Origin: Pseudomonadota bacterium
Lineage (GTDB): Bacteria; Pseudomonadota; Alphaproteobacteria; Reyranellales; Reyranellaceae
Reading direction: 5' to 3'
Length of the DNA stretch: 17,597 nucleotides
Assembly (NCBI GenBank): GCA_023386865.1
Contig: JAEWIV010000151.1
Location: 1 to 17,597 of the forward strand
Position 1 is the stretch's first letter; each line of letters starts with the position of its first letter. A program made the position numbers and the translations under genes. Below are positions 6,779 to 14,683 of the stretch, piece by piece. Below the pieces are notes generated by a model. The model saw only the letters and a program-made list of their open reading frames with translations. It ran no database searches and had not been told where the DNA came from.

Positions 6779-6845
6779 TTTACTCCTCTTACTTTCTGTC
6801 AAATTAGACTTGTCATATTTGTCGTACTTCAAACTAGCCGTGTCG

Positions 6846-6870
6846 TTTGACTCTATGCTATATTGTCAAA
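6846..6870. promoter_or_regulatory. Candidate AbiEi operator and promoter of the AbiE operon
   Basis: TTTGAC (6846-6851) and GTCAAA (6865-6870) form a perfect inverted repeat around a 13-base centre. The centre contains TATATT (6859-6864), a good -10 on the plus strand, whose start of transcription would fall at about 6871, one base before the abiEi ATG. TGTCAAAT also occurs at 6797-6804. AbiEi proteins are known to repress their own operon through inverted repeats at the promoter; binding here is inferred. Confidence 0.42.
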
Positions 6871-6871
6871 T

Positions 6872-7720
6872 ATGGCTAGACAGAATGACAGTCTATTAAA
6901 CAAACTAGAACGGGAGCTTCCGGAAGGGCTTCTCGCTAATTCGGCATGGTTCAAAAAGAGAGGCTATTCCCGCCAGCTTCTCAATCACTACGTCTCTTCG
7001 GGCTGGCTAGAACAGCCGGCACGCGGTCTGTTTCGCCGACCGCGCGGGACGCTGAGCTGGCAGCAAATCATTATCTCTCTTCAGACCATACTCCTCGACA
7101 ATCCCATCATTGTCGGTGGACGCACGGCGCTTGAGCTGCAGGGCTACGCTCACTTCCTGTCTCAAAAGACAAAGGAAGTTCATCTCTATGCTCCTCGGCC
7201 ACTGCCAACCTGGCTTCAAAAGCTGCCGCTGAAAATACGCTTCGTCCATCACAACAGCCGCAAGCTGTTCAGGAACGATCCGATCACTTACGGGCTCAGC
7301 AGTGTCATGATGAATGTGCTGACGCATACCAGCACGAACAATGACCCCCTACAGCGTGGCTTGACGTACCAACCTTGGGGCCAGTGGGACTGGCCATTGA
7401 CCCTCTCTACGCCGGAACGCGCCATCCTCGAACTGCTCGATGAACTGCCGCAGCATGAAAGCTTCAATCAGGTCGACATGCTCATGGAAGGGCTTTCCAA
7501 CCTCAGCCCACGCCGCCTGCAGAAGCTGCTCGTCGATTGCGACAGTATCAAAGTCAAACGGCTCTTCTTCTTCTTTGCCGACCGACACAAGCACGCGTGG
7601 CTCAAGCAGTTGGACAAGAAGAAGGTCGACTTCGGGACCGGCAATCGCATGCTGGTTGAGGGGGGTAAGCTAGACAAGACATACCAGATCACCGTTCCGG
7701 AGGATCTGGGTGCCGTTTGA
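6872..7720 (+). CDS. abiEi: AbiEi-family antitoxin / autorepressor
   Basis: The 282-residue protein has the AbiEi layout: an N-terminal winged-helix region (PEGLLANSAWFKKRGYSRQL, then GWLEQPARGLFRRP) followed by the conserved TALELQGYAHF segment and the C-terminal LSTPERAILELLDELP region. In type IV AbiE systems this protein blocks the action of the AbiEii toxin without binding it directly and represses the operon. I chose ATG at 6872; a TTG at 6863 would add three residues. No Shine-Dalgarno sequence precedes either, and the likely -10 lies so close that the message may be leaderless. The stop overlaps the GTG of abiEii by 11 bases. The Phe run FFFF near residue 232 is ordinary for a beta strand. 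Confidence 0.88.
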   Translation: MARQNDSLLNKLERELPEGLLANSAWFKKRGYSRQLLNHYVSSGWLEQPARGLFRRPRGTLSWQQIIISLQTILLDNPIIVGGRTALELQGYAHFLSQKTKEVHLYAPRPLPTWLQKLPLKIRFVHHNSRKLFRNDPITYGLSSVMMNVLTHTSTNNDPLQRGLTYQPWGQWDWPLTLSTPERAILELLDELPQHESFNQVDMLMEGLSNLSPRRLQKLLVDCDSIKVKRLFFFFADRHKHAWLKQLDKKKVDFGTGNRMLVEGGKLDKTYQITVPEDLGAV

Positions 7721-8621
7721 AGAACAGTATCGGCGCCAGGTCGCCTTACTGCTCAAGGCGATCCCTCTGGTCGCCGCCGAAGATTGCTTTGCCCTGAAGG
7801 GCGGCACGGCGATCAATCTCTTTGTGCGGGATATGCCCAGGCTTTCGGTTGATATCGATCTCACCTACCTTCCGGTTCAGTCCCGCGACAAGTCCCTCAA
7901 GGAGATCGACGCGGCGATGACGCGTATCTCCGAGCGTATCAAGGAAACCATCCCTGGAGCACGCGTTACCGCGACCAAGGCGGAAGGTGCGACTGTGAAA
8001 CTTCTTCTGCGGGCGGACGGCGCTCAGATCAAGATTGAAGTCACGCCGGTCCTGCGCGGCTGCGTCTATCCGCATGAGCTGCGGTCCGTCTCTCCCGCCG
8101 TCGAAAGCGCCTTCGGCTTCGCTGAAATGAACGTCGTCTCGTTTCCAGACCTCTACGCCGGCAAGATCGTCGCAGCGCTCGATCGCCAGCATCCGCGCGA
8201 CCTCTTTGACATTCGTGACCTTCTTGCCAATGAGGGCATCGATGACGCCCTGCGCCGGGCCTTCATCGTCTATCTGCTGAGCCATGGGCGGCCTATGTCC
8301 GAAGTGCTGGCACCGACGCGCAAGCCGATCAAGGAAGAGTTCTTACGCGGCTTTGAAGGGATGACTGAGAATCCTGTTTCTCTCGACGAACTTGTGGCCA
8401 CACGGGAAAAGCTCATCGGGATCGTGGTAGGCGACATGCCGAAGGATCACAGATCATTCCTCATGTCGTTCAAGCGCGGCGAGCCGGACTGGAAGCTTCT
8501 CGGTGTGCCGGAGGCGTCCTCCTTGCCGGCTGTGAAGTGGCGGCAGCAGAACTTGGACAAGCTCGCAAAGGCGAAGCGCGACGCGTTGATAACGCAGCTC
8601 GCCAAGGTGTTGGATCAGTGA
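7710..8621 (+). CDS. abiEii: AbiEii-family nucleotidyltransferase toxin
   Basis: The 303-residue protein has the DUF1814 nucleotidyltransferase motifs: KGGTAINLF at 30-38, the metal-binding D48 and D50 in LSVDIDLTY, and SFPDLYAGKIVAALDRQHPRDLFDI in the middle, with a conserved Lys and Arg-Asp pair. Such toxins transfer nucleotides, for MenT proteins onto tRNA, and stop growth during phage infection. Start is GTG at 7710: GGAGG at 7699-7703 stands six bases ahead, and the overlap with abiEi is 11 bases. The 3' end overlaps the next gene by GTGA. All family motifs are intact, so the toxin is likely active. Regulation is expected through the AbiEi promoter upstream. Confidence 0.93.
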   Translation: MPFEEQYRRQVALLLKAIPLVAAEDCFALKGGTAINLFVRDMPRLSVDIDLTYLPVQSRDKSLKEIDAAMTRISERIKETIPGARVTATKAEGATVKLLLRADGAQIKIEVTPVLRGCVYPHELRSVSPAVESAFGFAEMNVVSFPDLYAGKIVAALDRQHPRDLFDIRDLLANEGIDDALRRAFIVYLLSHGRPMSEVLAPTRKPIKEEFLRGFEGMTENPVSLDELVATREKLIGIVVGDMPKDHRSFLMSFKRGEPDWKLLGVPEASSLPAVKWRQQNLDKLAKAKRDALITQLAKVLDQ

Positions 8622-9202
8622 CCGACGAAGTCACCGAAGAATTCACCAACGAGGTAAATCGGCTCCGTGCTCGAGGGCTGCCGACTACTGTCGCGATGGA
8701 GGTTGCCCGAGGAGACCGGAAAGAAGAATTTGAAGTCGCGCTCTGGGAAACAAGGAAACGGGCCGCAGACTGGGCGAAACTGCCGGAGAGCCGAGAAGCA
8801 AAAGTCACTCCGAAATGGGATTACGACCCCGAGCATTTCTATTTGAGCATGGATGGTGCCACCCTACCAAAGCAGATCAATCCGGCTGACTTTGAGCTCG
8901 TATGGGCGGAGGTCTCGGACGTGACCTCGCATCTTGCGTCTCACTCGACCCGATCAGAAGACCCGTGGTCTGAAGAATACGAGGGGACAGCCGAAATCGC
9001 TTATCGGTGGGCCAAAGGATTGCCGGTCACGCCACCTCTTATTTCACCGCACGGGGAGAAGATAACCATCGTCGGCGGAATGCATCGATTCCACCTTGCC
9101 AGGCATTTCGCTACAGCTCAAATGCCGTTGCTCGTACGGACTTCGGAACTTCAAAGGCTGCGCTCAATTCTGAAATCAGCCACCGGGCTGGATGGACGCT
9201 AG
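8618..9202 (+). CDS. Third AbiE-operon gene, ParB/Srx-like domain protein
   Basis: The 194-residue protein starts with GTG at 8618, overlapping the abiEii stop by GTGA, so translation is coupled and the gene belongs to the operon. The N-terminal half is acidic and helical (DEVTEEFTNEVNRLRARG). The C-terminal half has GLPVTPPLISPHGEKITIVG, GGMHRFHLARHF and MPLLVRTSE, which recalls the ParB/sulfiredoxin fold, where a GxHR loop binds a nucleotide phosphate. The family match is by pattern only. The usual two-gene AbiE has no such partner, so it may be an accessory or modifier of the toxin. The 3' end shares its CTAG with the convergent gene on the other strand. Confidence 0.72.
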   Translation: MTDEVTEEFTNEVNRLRARGLPTTVAMEVARGDRKEEFEVALWETRKRAADWAKLPESREAKVTPKWDYDPEHFYLSMDGATLPKQINPADFELVWAEVSDVTSHLASHSTRSEDPWSEEYEGTAEIAYRWAKGLPVTPPLISPHGEKITIVGGMHRFHLARHFATAQMPLLVRTSELQRLRSILKSATGLDGR

Positions 9203-9516
9203 AGCTTTTCTAAACCCGCCCAGGTAGACACATTCGCCTCGGTCACGATGACAGAGTACGTACGCCGGCCACGCGCGGCGGATGTCCATAGCGAATAGCC
9301 AATCGCTGCAGCGGCATCTTTTGCCGCCTGAAGTACACCATCCCGACCGTAGTCGCCTTCCAAGTAGTACATCGCAGGCGGCAGGCGGTATGTTGCATCT
9401 GATGAAGAGATCGTGCGCACAAAGCCGCGCCCCTCCATCTCATCATGGAGCTGTGCATAATCGTCGCCATCGTGCGGCGCATAATGTAGTTCCATGCGTG
9501 TCATGAATCGCGCCAC
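9199..9516 (-). CDS. GhoS-like small protein (Cas2/ferredoxin-like fold)
   Basis: The 105-residue protein resembles the group annotated as GhoS-type antitoxins of type V toxin-antitoxin pairs: MELHYAPHDGDDYAQLHDEM, GFVRTISSSDATYRLPPAMY, then LQAAKDAAAAIG and TYSVIVTEA. GhoS itself is an endoribonuclease that destroys the GhoT toxin mRNA. No GhoT-like membrane toxin lies nearby; the partner is instead the DUF6119 gene 30 bases upstream. GTG at 9516 is chosen because GGAGG stands six bases before it; later ATGs at 9504 and 9495 lack that. The stop overlaps the stop of the ParB-like gene in a shared CTAG, so the two operons end tail to tail. RNase activity is not shown by any motif I can point to. 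Confidence 0.68.
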   Translation of the reverse strand: MARFMTRMELHYAPHDGDDYAQLHDEMEGRGFVRTISSSDATYRLPPAMYYLEGDYGRDGVLQAAKDAAAAIGYSLWTSAARGRRTYSVIVTEANVSTWAGLEKL

Positions 9517-9546
9517 CTTGCACCTCCCACTTCTTTTGTTCGCCGA

Positions 9547-11115
9547 CTAGACTCGTAAGTACTCCACATCATGGCCGAGGTTGCGCAGATCTCTGTAGGT
9601 GTTTGCCAGAGAGCATCGCGCGAAAAACGGAAGCTGAGACGCAGGCCGCCCCATGCTGACCAAACACAGCTTCCATTCACCGGGCCTTGGACGCATTGTT
9701 GTCCAAGACGTATCCGCTTTCGGATTGAGCTTCTTGATCTTGGCCTGCAATGCCTTGCGGAAACCTGGGTCCGGCGCAAAGAACAATTCCACCGTTCGCC
9801 GCGTCTGCTCAAACAGATGGCTCATGCTTGATGACTTCGACGCCACCTTCACAAAATAGAGCCGCTTCGAGCTAAGATGCATGAGGTCACAGAACTCGAA
9901 TCTGGACTGTCCGCCGCCGTACCACACGTCTTTCTTGTCGAAGTGAAGAAGCGACTTGTCTTTCTTTGCGCAGGATTCGTTGTACGTCCCTTCGTCGTCT
10001 ACCTGATTCCAGGCTGTCAGGGCTTTTGAAGGTAATGGGATCGCCTTCACGGTATCGTTGATGCGCTTGAGAAAGTTGGGCACGACCTCGAACCAGGTCC
10101 CCGAGGAAAGCACAAACGGTTTCCCGCCGAGCGAGCCTTCATAGCCGAAGCAATCGAAGACGCTGCACTCGCCAAGTTCCTGCACGCCATCATCCATCAG
10201 ATGCACCGCCAAGGACTTGGCTGTTGCCACGGTCAAAGCCATGCCGCGCTTCTTGGCGTAGCCTTCCCATGCCCCGAAAGTCAGGTATGGTGTCAAAGGC
10301 GGCGACTTGCTGAGCCTGCCGATCACATAGGAGGAGACGATCAGCGAGTCGCCCTTGCGCTGCTGCGGTGTGAACAGCACGATCTTCTTTGAACCTTGCC
10401 CTGCCGCAAGCTCCGCATCGAGGCCCTTTTCCAGGACATTGGCGACGGCGGGGTCCCGCACGGCGACCAGATTGTCTATGTCGGGCCAGCGTTTTTTGTA
10501 GGCGTTGCTGGCAAACTCGGTCAAAGCCCTGTCGAGAATCGCAGCCAGGTCATCGATATCGACGTTGCCGCGGAAGTTCGTCCCACCCCGGATTACCTTC
10601 CCGAAGAGGGCTACGGTGGACAGGCCCTCGACGACGGACACCATATCCCTGTCGAATTCCACGCCGAAGCTATCGACCGACGACCCACGCGGCGCACGCT
10701 CGCTCGCCAGGTGCCCTTTGGCAAAGACTTGCTCACTACGCAGCTCAATGAGCGAGTCTTCCTTCATCGAGTTCAGGGCAACGCGACGGCCAAAATCAGG
10801 TTCGAGCCACTCGTTGCGCAAGCGCATCCATGCATGCCCGAACGTCAGGACGAAAACCCGGCCCTGCCGCCGTATGAACAACAAGCCGCCGGGCGACTGC
10901 GTATCGAGATCAACCGTACCAGGTGGCTGGAGTAGTCCCGTCACAGCGCCCGCCCAATTCGGGGCCTTCGGGTCTGATCGGAAGGGCGCAAAGAACCCTT
11001 CGAGGGGTGCTGCCAATGGCAGTCTCGCCGTACGATCGTCGCCAATATCCCTGTCGAAGTCCTTCTCTTTACCCGGCTTTAGCAAGAATATTGAGAGGGT
11101 GGTGGTAGTTGTCAT
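9547..11115 (-). CDS. TIGR04141/DUF6119 family protein
   Basis: The 522-residue protein matches the sporadically distributed TIGR04141 family: an N-terminal LSIFLLKPGK...FDRDI segment, a middle part with FGVEFDRDMVSVVEG, and the hallmark C-terminal FCDLMHLSSKRLYFVKVASK, SSSMSHLFEQTRRTVELFF and FRKAL. The biochemical function of the family is not known to me; patchy distribution and location beside defence genes suggest a defence or toxin role. ATG at 11115 is preferred over the first in-frame codon at 11238 because the homologous part begins with TTTTTLSIFL and AGGT lies five to six bases upstream. The GhoS-like gene follows after 30 bases and has its own strong ribosome site, so the two form an operon. 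Confidence 0.85.
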   Translation of the reverse strand: MTTTTTLSIFLLKPGKEKDFDRDIGDDRTARLPLAAPLEGFFAPFRSDPKAPNWAGAVTGLLQPPGTVDLDTQSPGGLLFIRRQGRVFVLTFGHAWMRLRNEWLEPDFGRRVALNSMKEDSLIELRSEQVFAKGHLASERAPRGSSVDSFGVEFDRDMVSVVEGLSTVALFGKVIRGGTNFRGNVDIDDLAAILDRALTEFASNAYKKRWPDIDNLVAVRDPAVANVLEKGLDAELAAGQGSKKIVLFTPQQRKGDSLIVSSYVIGRLSKSPPLTPYLTFGAWEGYAKKRGMALTVATAKSLAVHLMDDGVQELGECSVFDCFGYEGSLGGKPFVLSSGTWFEVVPNFLKRINDTVKAIPLPSKALTAWNQVDDEGTYNESCAKKDKSLLHFDKKDVWYGGGQSRFEFCDLMHLSSKRLYFVKVASKSSSMSHLFEQTRRTVELFFAPDPGFRKALQAKIKKLNPKADTSWTTMRPRPGEWKLCLVSMGRPASQLPFFARCSLANTYRDLRNLGHDVEYLRV

Positions 11116-11599
11116 TCTACCTACAACCCTATCACGGCTGATACCGCCGTTCCAACCAAGGCCACCCTCTGATTGATGCGGTTTTGGAAAGCCGCCTGAC
11201 ACTGACTTGCGCGAGGGATCGTCGCCGTATGCCCGCACTCTGCGGCTATGCGAGCCAGGTCGCCACTTGTCGAATGTTCAGGGGGGTTCCGGCTGCGCCG
11301 GACCGGGCTCTACTCGGCCCTAGCGAGCCAGCACGAAGCCACCTCGAGGTATCGTCGCTTCGCTCCGGCCCGCATCCACCTGCCGCTTTCCGGCCTGGAC
11401 GCATCACCCCCGCTCATTGCCGCGTGGCTAGTCGGTTGCATGCGCAACCCTTTACCCAAACAGTCGATGACCCTGAGCAACAATGCCCGCCTACAGCGCA
11501 TGACTTTCCACATCACCGCTAGTGCGGCGGCTTCGGACGCGACAAGCGACTAGACCGCGCTCGGTACAAAATCGACTAAGGAGCGAATGGCGAACTACC
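11116..11599. other. 484-base stretch without a convincing gene
   Basis: It lies between the DUF6119 start and the SRAP stop and should contain the promoter of the DUF6119 operon, which I could not place. Short frames exist on both strands (for example 11248-11553 plus, 11310-11516 minus), but none has a ribosome site or a recognisable product. A GC-rich hairpin, GGTTCCGGC with GCCGGACC, is at 11285-11304. GTTC-N6-GTTC at 11276-11289 is one base short of a LexA box. Confidence 0.5.
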
Positions 11600-12190
11600 T
11601 CAGCCCACTTGCTTCACAGCTAGCACCCCGGCCGGGAGCGGCTTCAACAACGACCGAGCGGGTACCGACGGGTCGAGCCAGTCTGCCCAATGAGTAGGGT
11701 CGAGGATCGCGATCTGTCGATCATGGTAAGGCGCGATGTCAGGGCCCGGTGGATTGGTCAACATAGTGAAGGCCTCGCCGACATCGGCGGTGCTCCGCCA
11801 TATACCGGCGATGCAGAACCAGGGCTCGCCACGCTTGGTGAACAGCCACTTGTCCTTGCGCTTCTTCTTCGCATCCTTCGGATCGGTGAACTCGTAGAAG
11901 CCGTCGGCGATGATCAGGCAGCGGCCCGACAAGAACTCGCGGCCGTCGGAACGGAAGTTGTAGACCGGCCGCCCGTTCTGGCCCGGCCAGCTCCAGCGGC
12001 GCTGGACGAGCTCGCCGGCTTCGCGATCACCGTCCACCGTGCGCACGATCGGCGCGGTGTCGGTGATCTTAATGTCGTCGCGCGGCTCGATGTTCGGCGC
12101 GCCTTCGGGGAAGCGGATCTTGATTTTGATGTTGGAGAAGTCGTCGGCGATCGTTCCGGCGCCCACGTGAAGGCGATAGTCGTTGCACAT
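11600..12190 (-). CDS. SRAP (HMCES/YedK-like) abasic-site DNA-protein crosslink protein
   Basis: The 196-residue protein has all SRAP catalytic residues: Cys2 exposed by Met removal (MCNDYR), N78 (VYNFRSD), E100 (ADGFYEF) and H156 (APYHDRQI). SRAP proteins link Cys2 to abasic sites in single-stranded DNA and so protect the strand during repair. The start at 12190 is set by Cys2 and by GGAG seven bases upstream; the frame stays open to 12346 but that part is not homologous. A LexA box in the 52-base gap to the divergent gene predicts SOS induction. The middle is shorter than in YedK (about 222 residues) and carries a Lys-rich stretch (DPKDAKKKRKDK). Confidence 0.92.
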   Translation of the reverse strand: MCNDYRLHVGAGTIADDFSNIKIKIRFPEGAPNIEPRDDIKITDTAPIVRTVDGDREAGELVQRRWSWPGQNGRPVYNFRSDGREFLSGRCLIIADGFYEFTDPKDAKKKRKDKWLFTKRGEPWFCIAGIWRSTADVGEAFTMLTNPPGPDIAPYHDRQIAILDPTHWADWLDPSVPARSLLKPLPAGVLAVKQVG

Positions 12191-12221
12191 TTTCTGCTCC
12201 AGCCCGTTGAACGCACCCGAT

Positions 12222-12236
12222 GTTCCTATTATGTTC
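12222..12236. promoter_or_regulatory. LexA (SOS) box between the SRAP genes
   Basis: The sequence is GTTC-CTATTAT-GTTC, an exact alphaproteobacterial LexA operator. It stands 31 bases from the start of the left SRAP gene and six from that of the right one, and its centre contains TATTAT, a possible -10 for the plus strand. One LexA site could therefore control both directions. Confidence 0.85.
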
Positions 12237-12242
12237 ACTTCC

Positions 12243-12750
12243 ATGAAGGCGACCGCGTTCGACATGGACGCCCCACCCGACGAACTCCGCATCATCGTAC
12301 GGTACGGCGACGACGGCGTGGAGATGGTTGAGCTGCCTTGGGGCATTCGTCCAAAGCGAGCCGGGCGGGCGGCCGTTCAATTTAGTGCGTGCCGAAGGGC
12401 GGACGTTTCCCAGCCATCGGTGCTTGGTGCCCGCCTCGGAAATTCGGCTCACCCACCGAGGTCGGCGCCTGACGTTCTCGCTCGCCGACGGCGACTGGTT
12501 TTACTTCGCTGGTATCTGGCGACCAGCCTCGGATGGCTGGCCGGAGGCTTACGCCGTGGTCACCATCGAAGCGAACGGCGACGTAGCGCCCTACCATGAC
12601 CGGCAGATGGCCGTGTTGAGACGTCGGCAGCGGATGGACTGGTTGGATTTCTCGCGCCCCGAACACGAGTTGCTTCAGCCGTTGCCGATCGGGGCGTTCC
12701 GAATTGAGCGGCCAATCGCACGGCAAACGCAGGCAATGTTAGCGCTCTAG
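12243..12750 (+). pseudogene. SRAP-like paralogue with a single-base frameshift
   Basis: The reading frame begins at ATG 12243 (MKATAFDMDAPPDELRI) and runs to WGIRPK, then continues in another frame (EPGGRPFNLVRAEGRTF to the stop at 12750). Removing one C at 12357 joins them into a protein of about 169 residues. The joined product keeps the SRAP segments N (FNLVRAE), RCLVPASE, AGIWRP and APYHDRQ, but has no Cys2 and no GFYEF Glu at the usual place, so it could not crosslink abasic sites even if intact. It diverges from the intact SRAP gene across a shared LexA box. A sequencing error is possible; so is a translation start inside the second frame at TTG 12328. Confidence 0.7.
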
Positions 12751-13121
12751 TCTCGACGCATTGGCGAGTTGAGCAACGAGCGGCCACGATGGCAATGTAT
12801 GTTAAGGGCTTCGAAACGAGAGGTTCGGTTTGAGCATCGAGACGCCAATCAAGGACTTGATCGAACGGGATGCCCAGCTCCCGCGCCGCACTGACGCGTC
12901 CAAAGCCGACGTTTGTGGCCGAGCCCGGCCGCTTCTGTCGCGGCGAGTCCTGCTGACGATCGTGGTCTGAGGAGGCTGCACATGCAGAAGCCCACCGAGA
13001 GCTCGCTGCGTTTCGCCTCGGTCTGCTTCCCCCATGCTTCCCCGGCTTTCGTGCCAGAGGCGGGGAAGCAGAAGAAGACCCCGATGGACTCTTCTCAGCC
13101 GTTGATTTGCTTGAAGAAAAT
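12751..13121. other. 371-base stretch without a gene, on the 3' side of tRNA-Gly
   Basis: No convincing gene is seen. A plus-strand frame passes through 12913-13185 with GGAGG near 12970 and ATG at 12982, but it runs on into the tRNA gene and resembles nothing known. If the left part of the window is an island, this stretch would hold its junction. I found no second copy of the tRNA 3' end in the window. Confidence 0.5.
13022..13072. repeat. Inverted repeat with two alternative stems
   Basis: TCTGCTTCCCC (13022-13032) pairs perfectly over 11 bases with GGGGAAGCAGA (13062-13072), while TGCTTCCCC (13035-13043) pairs over nine with GGGGAAGCA (13062-13070). The two left arms compete for one right arm. 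It lies about 50 bases past the 3' end of the tRNA transcript and may help to end it, but no T-run follows. Confidence 0.5.
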
Positions 13122-13196
<75 letters not shown>

Positions 13197-13277
13197 GCTC
13201 CATGTCCGGCCGGGCAGGTTGCCGGAAGGCGGCGTTGATACGGGTTTTTGGGCCCCTTTGCAAGGCCCGCCCGACCC

Positions 13278-14144
13278 TCAGCCGCGCGCCAGAAGGCGCT
13301 GCAGATACTTGCCGTACTCGCTCTCGCGGATCGGCCGGATCAGCTTCTCCATGCCGGCGTCGTCGATATAGCCCTTGCGCCAGGCGATCTCCTCGGGGCT
13401 GCCGATCTGCAGCCCCTGGCGATCCTCGACGGTCTCGACGAACTGGGCGGCGCGCAGCAGGCTCGACGGCGTGCCGGTGTCGAGCCAGGCGTAGCCGCGG
13501 CCGAGCTTTTCGACAGTGAGCCGGCCCTGCTTCAGGTAGTGGGCGTTGACGTCGGTGATCTCGAGCTCGCCGCGCGCCGAGCGCGGAATGTGCGCGGCCA
13601 CGTCGCAAACATCGGCGTCGTAGAAGTAGAGGCCGGTCACCGCCCAGTTCGACCTGGGCTCCTTGGGCTTCTCGACGATCGAGACCGGCCGGTCCTGCGC
13701 ATCGAACTCGACCACGCCATAGGCCGACGGATCGCTCACCCAATAGGCGTAGATCACCGCGCCGCTGGCCTTGGCGCCGCGCTCGGTCACCGCCGGCAGC
13801 GAATCGCCGTAGAAGAGATTGTCGCCGAGGATCAGGCCGACGCGGTCGGAGCCCACGAATTCGCGGCCGACGAGGAAGACCTCGGCGATGCCGCCGGGCC
13901 TGGGCTGCACGGCATAGCGGATCTCGAGGCCCCACTGGCTGCCGTCGCCGAACAGGCGGCGGTAGGAGTCCTCGTCGCTCGGATTGACGACCAGCAGGAT
14001 CTCGCGGCACCCCGCCAGCATCAGCGTGGTCAGCGGGTAATAGACCATCGGCTTGTTGTAGACGGGCAGGAGCTGCTTGTTGGCCGCCCGGGTCATCGGG
14101 TAAAGCCGCGTGCCGCTGCCGCCGGACAGAACGATGCCTTTCAT
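13278..14144 (-). CDS. rfbA: Glucose-1-phosphate thymidylyltransferase (RmlA/RfbA)
   Basis: The 288-residue protein makes dTDP-glucose from glucose-1-phosphate and dTTP, the first step to dTDP-rhamnose for surface polysaccharide. The nucleotide-binding GGSGTRLYPMT is at 8-18, with the family segments PVYNKPMVYYPL, ILGDNLFYGDSL, VEKPKEPRSNWAVTGLYFYD and RGELEITDVN. The length is normal for RmlA (about 290). GAGGG stands three bases before the ATG at 14144. No rmlB, rmlC or rmlD neighbour is in the window; the gene stands alone between tRNA-Gly and the divergent YbaK/ProX gene, with only 32 bases in between, so the promoters must overlap the coding starts. Confidence 0.96.
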   Translation of the reverse strand: MKGIVLSGGSGTRLYPMTRAANKQLLPVYNKPMVYYPLTTLMLAGCREILLVVNPSDEDSYRRLFGDGSQWGLEIRYAVQPRPGGIAEVFLVGREFVGSDRVGLILGDNLFYGDSLPAVTERGAKASGAVIYAYWVSDPSAYGVVEFDAQDRPVSIVEKPKEPRSNWAVTGLYFYDADVCDVAAHIPRSARGELEITDVNAHYLKQGRLTVEKLGRGYAWLDTGTPSSLLRAAQFVETVEDRQGLQIGSPEEIAWRKGYIDDAGMEKLIRPIRESEYGKYLQRLLARG

Positions 14145-14176
14145 GCGCCCTCTTTTCAGTCGATCGATGTAGCCCG

Positions 14177-14668
14177 ATGCTCGACCCGCAACAACTCTTC
14201 GCCCGCCTCGACGGCCTCGGCATCGCCCACCGCACCGTCGAGCATCCGCCGGTCTTCACCGTCGAGGAGGCCAAGGCCCTGCGCGGCAACCTGCCCGGCC
14301 ATCACGTCAAGAACCTCTTCCTGCGCAACAAGAAGGAGGAGATGTGGCTGGTGGTGGCGCTCGAGGATCGCCCGATCGACCTCAAGCGCCTCGGCGACGT
14401 GCTGGGCGCCGGCCGCCTCTCCTTCGGCAGTGCAGAACGCCTGAAGCGCACCCTGGGCGTCGAGCCGGGCTCGGTGACGCCGCTCGCCCTGGTCAACGAC
14501 GAGAGCCGGGCCGTGCGGCTGGCGCTCGACCGCGGCATCGCCAACGGCGGGCCGGTCAACGCCCATCCCCTGGTCAACACCATGACCACGGCGCTGGCGC
14601 CGGCCGACCTGCTGCGCTTGTTCGCGGCGACCGGCCATACACCGCACTGGCTCGATTTTCCGTTATAA
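14177..14668 (+). CDS. YbaK/ProX-family aminoacyl-tRNA editing protein
   Basis: The 163-residue protein matches the free-standing editing domain related to the INS domain of prolyl-tRNA synthetase, which removes Ala or Cys wrongly attached to tRNA-Pro. Visible marks are HRTVEHPPVFTVEEA at 18-32, the KNLFLRNKK strand with its conserved Lys, LSFGSAERL, GSVTPLALVND and the closing VNAHPLVNTMTT. The pattern is that of ProX rather than YbaK, but substrate choice cannot be read off. No clear ribosome site precedes the ATG. The next gene starts 15 bases after the stop, on the same strand, so the two may be co-transcribed, without any evident link in function. Confidence 0.92.
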   Translation: MLDPQQLFARLDGLGIAHRTVEHPPVFTVEEAKALRGNLPGHHVKNLFLRNKKEEMWLVVALEDRPIDLKRLGDVLGAGRLSFGSAERLKRTLGVEPGSVTPLALVNDESRAVRLALDRGIANGGPVNAHPLVNTMTTALAPADLLRLFAATGHTPHWLDFPL

Positions 14669-14683
14669 TATAACAGCATCCGG

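Noticed and set aside
11276..11289. Third LexA-like box, GTTC-N6-GTTC
   Set aside because: The spacer is six and not seven bases, and no gene start lies at a fitting distance.
1..13121. CRISPR array, insertion sequence or integrase
   Set aside because: I looked for regular direct repeats, transposase motifs and tyrosine or serine recombinase signatures and saw none.
13248..14444. Plus-strand frame of 398 codons
   Set aside because: Antisense to rfbA, which is certain; typical of GC-rich DNA.
14665..14670. TATAAT just before the metal-binding protein gene
   Set aside because: It spans the stop codon of the preceding gene, has no matching -35 and would leave a leader of only a few bases.
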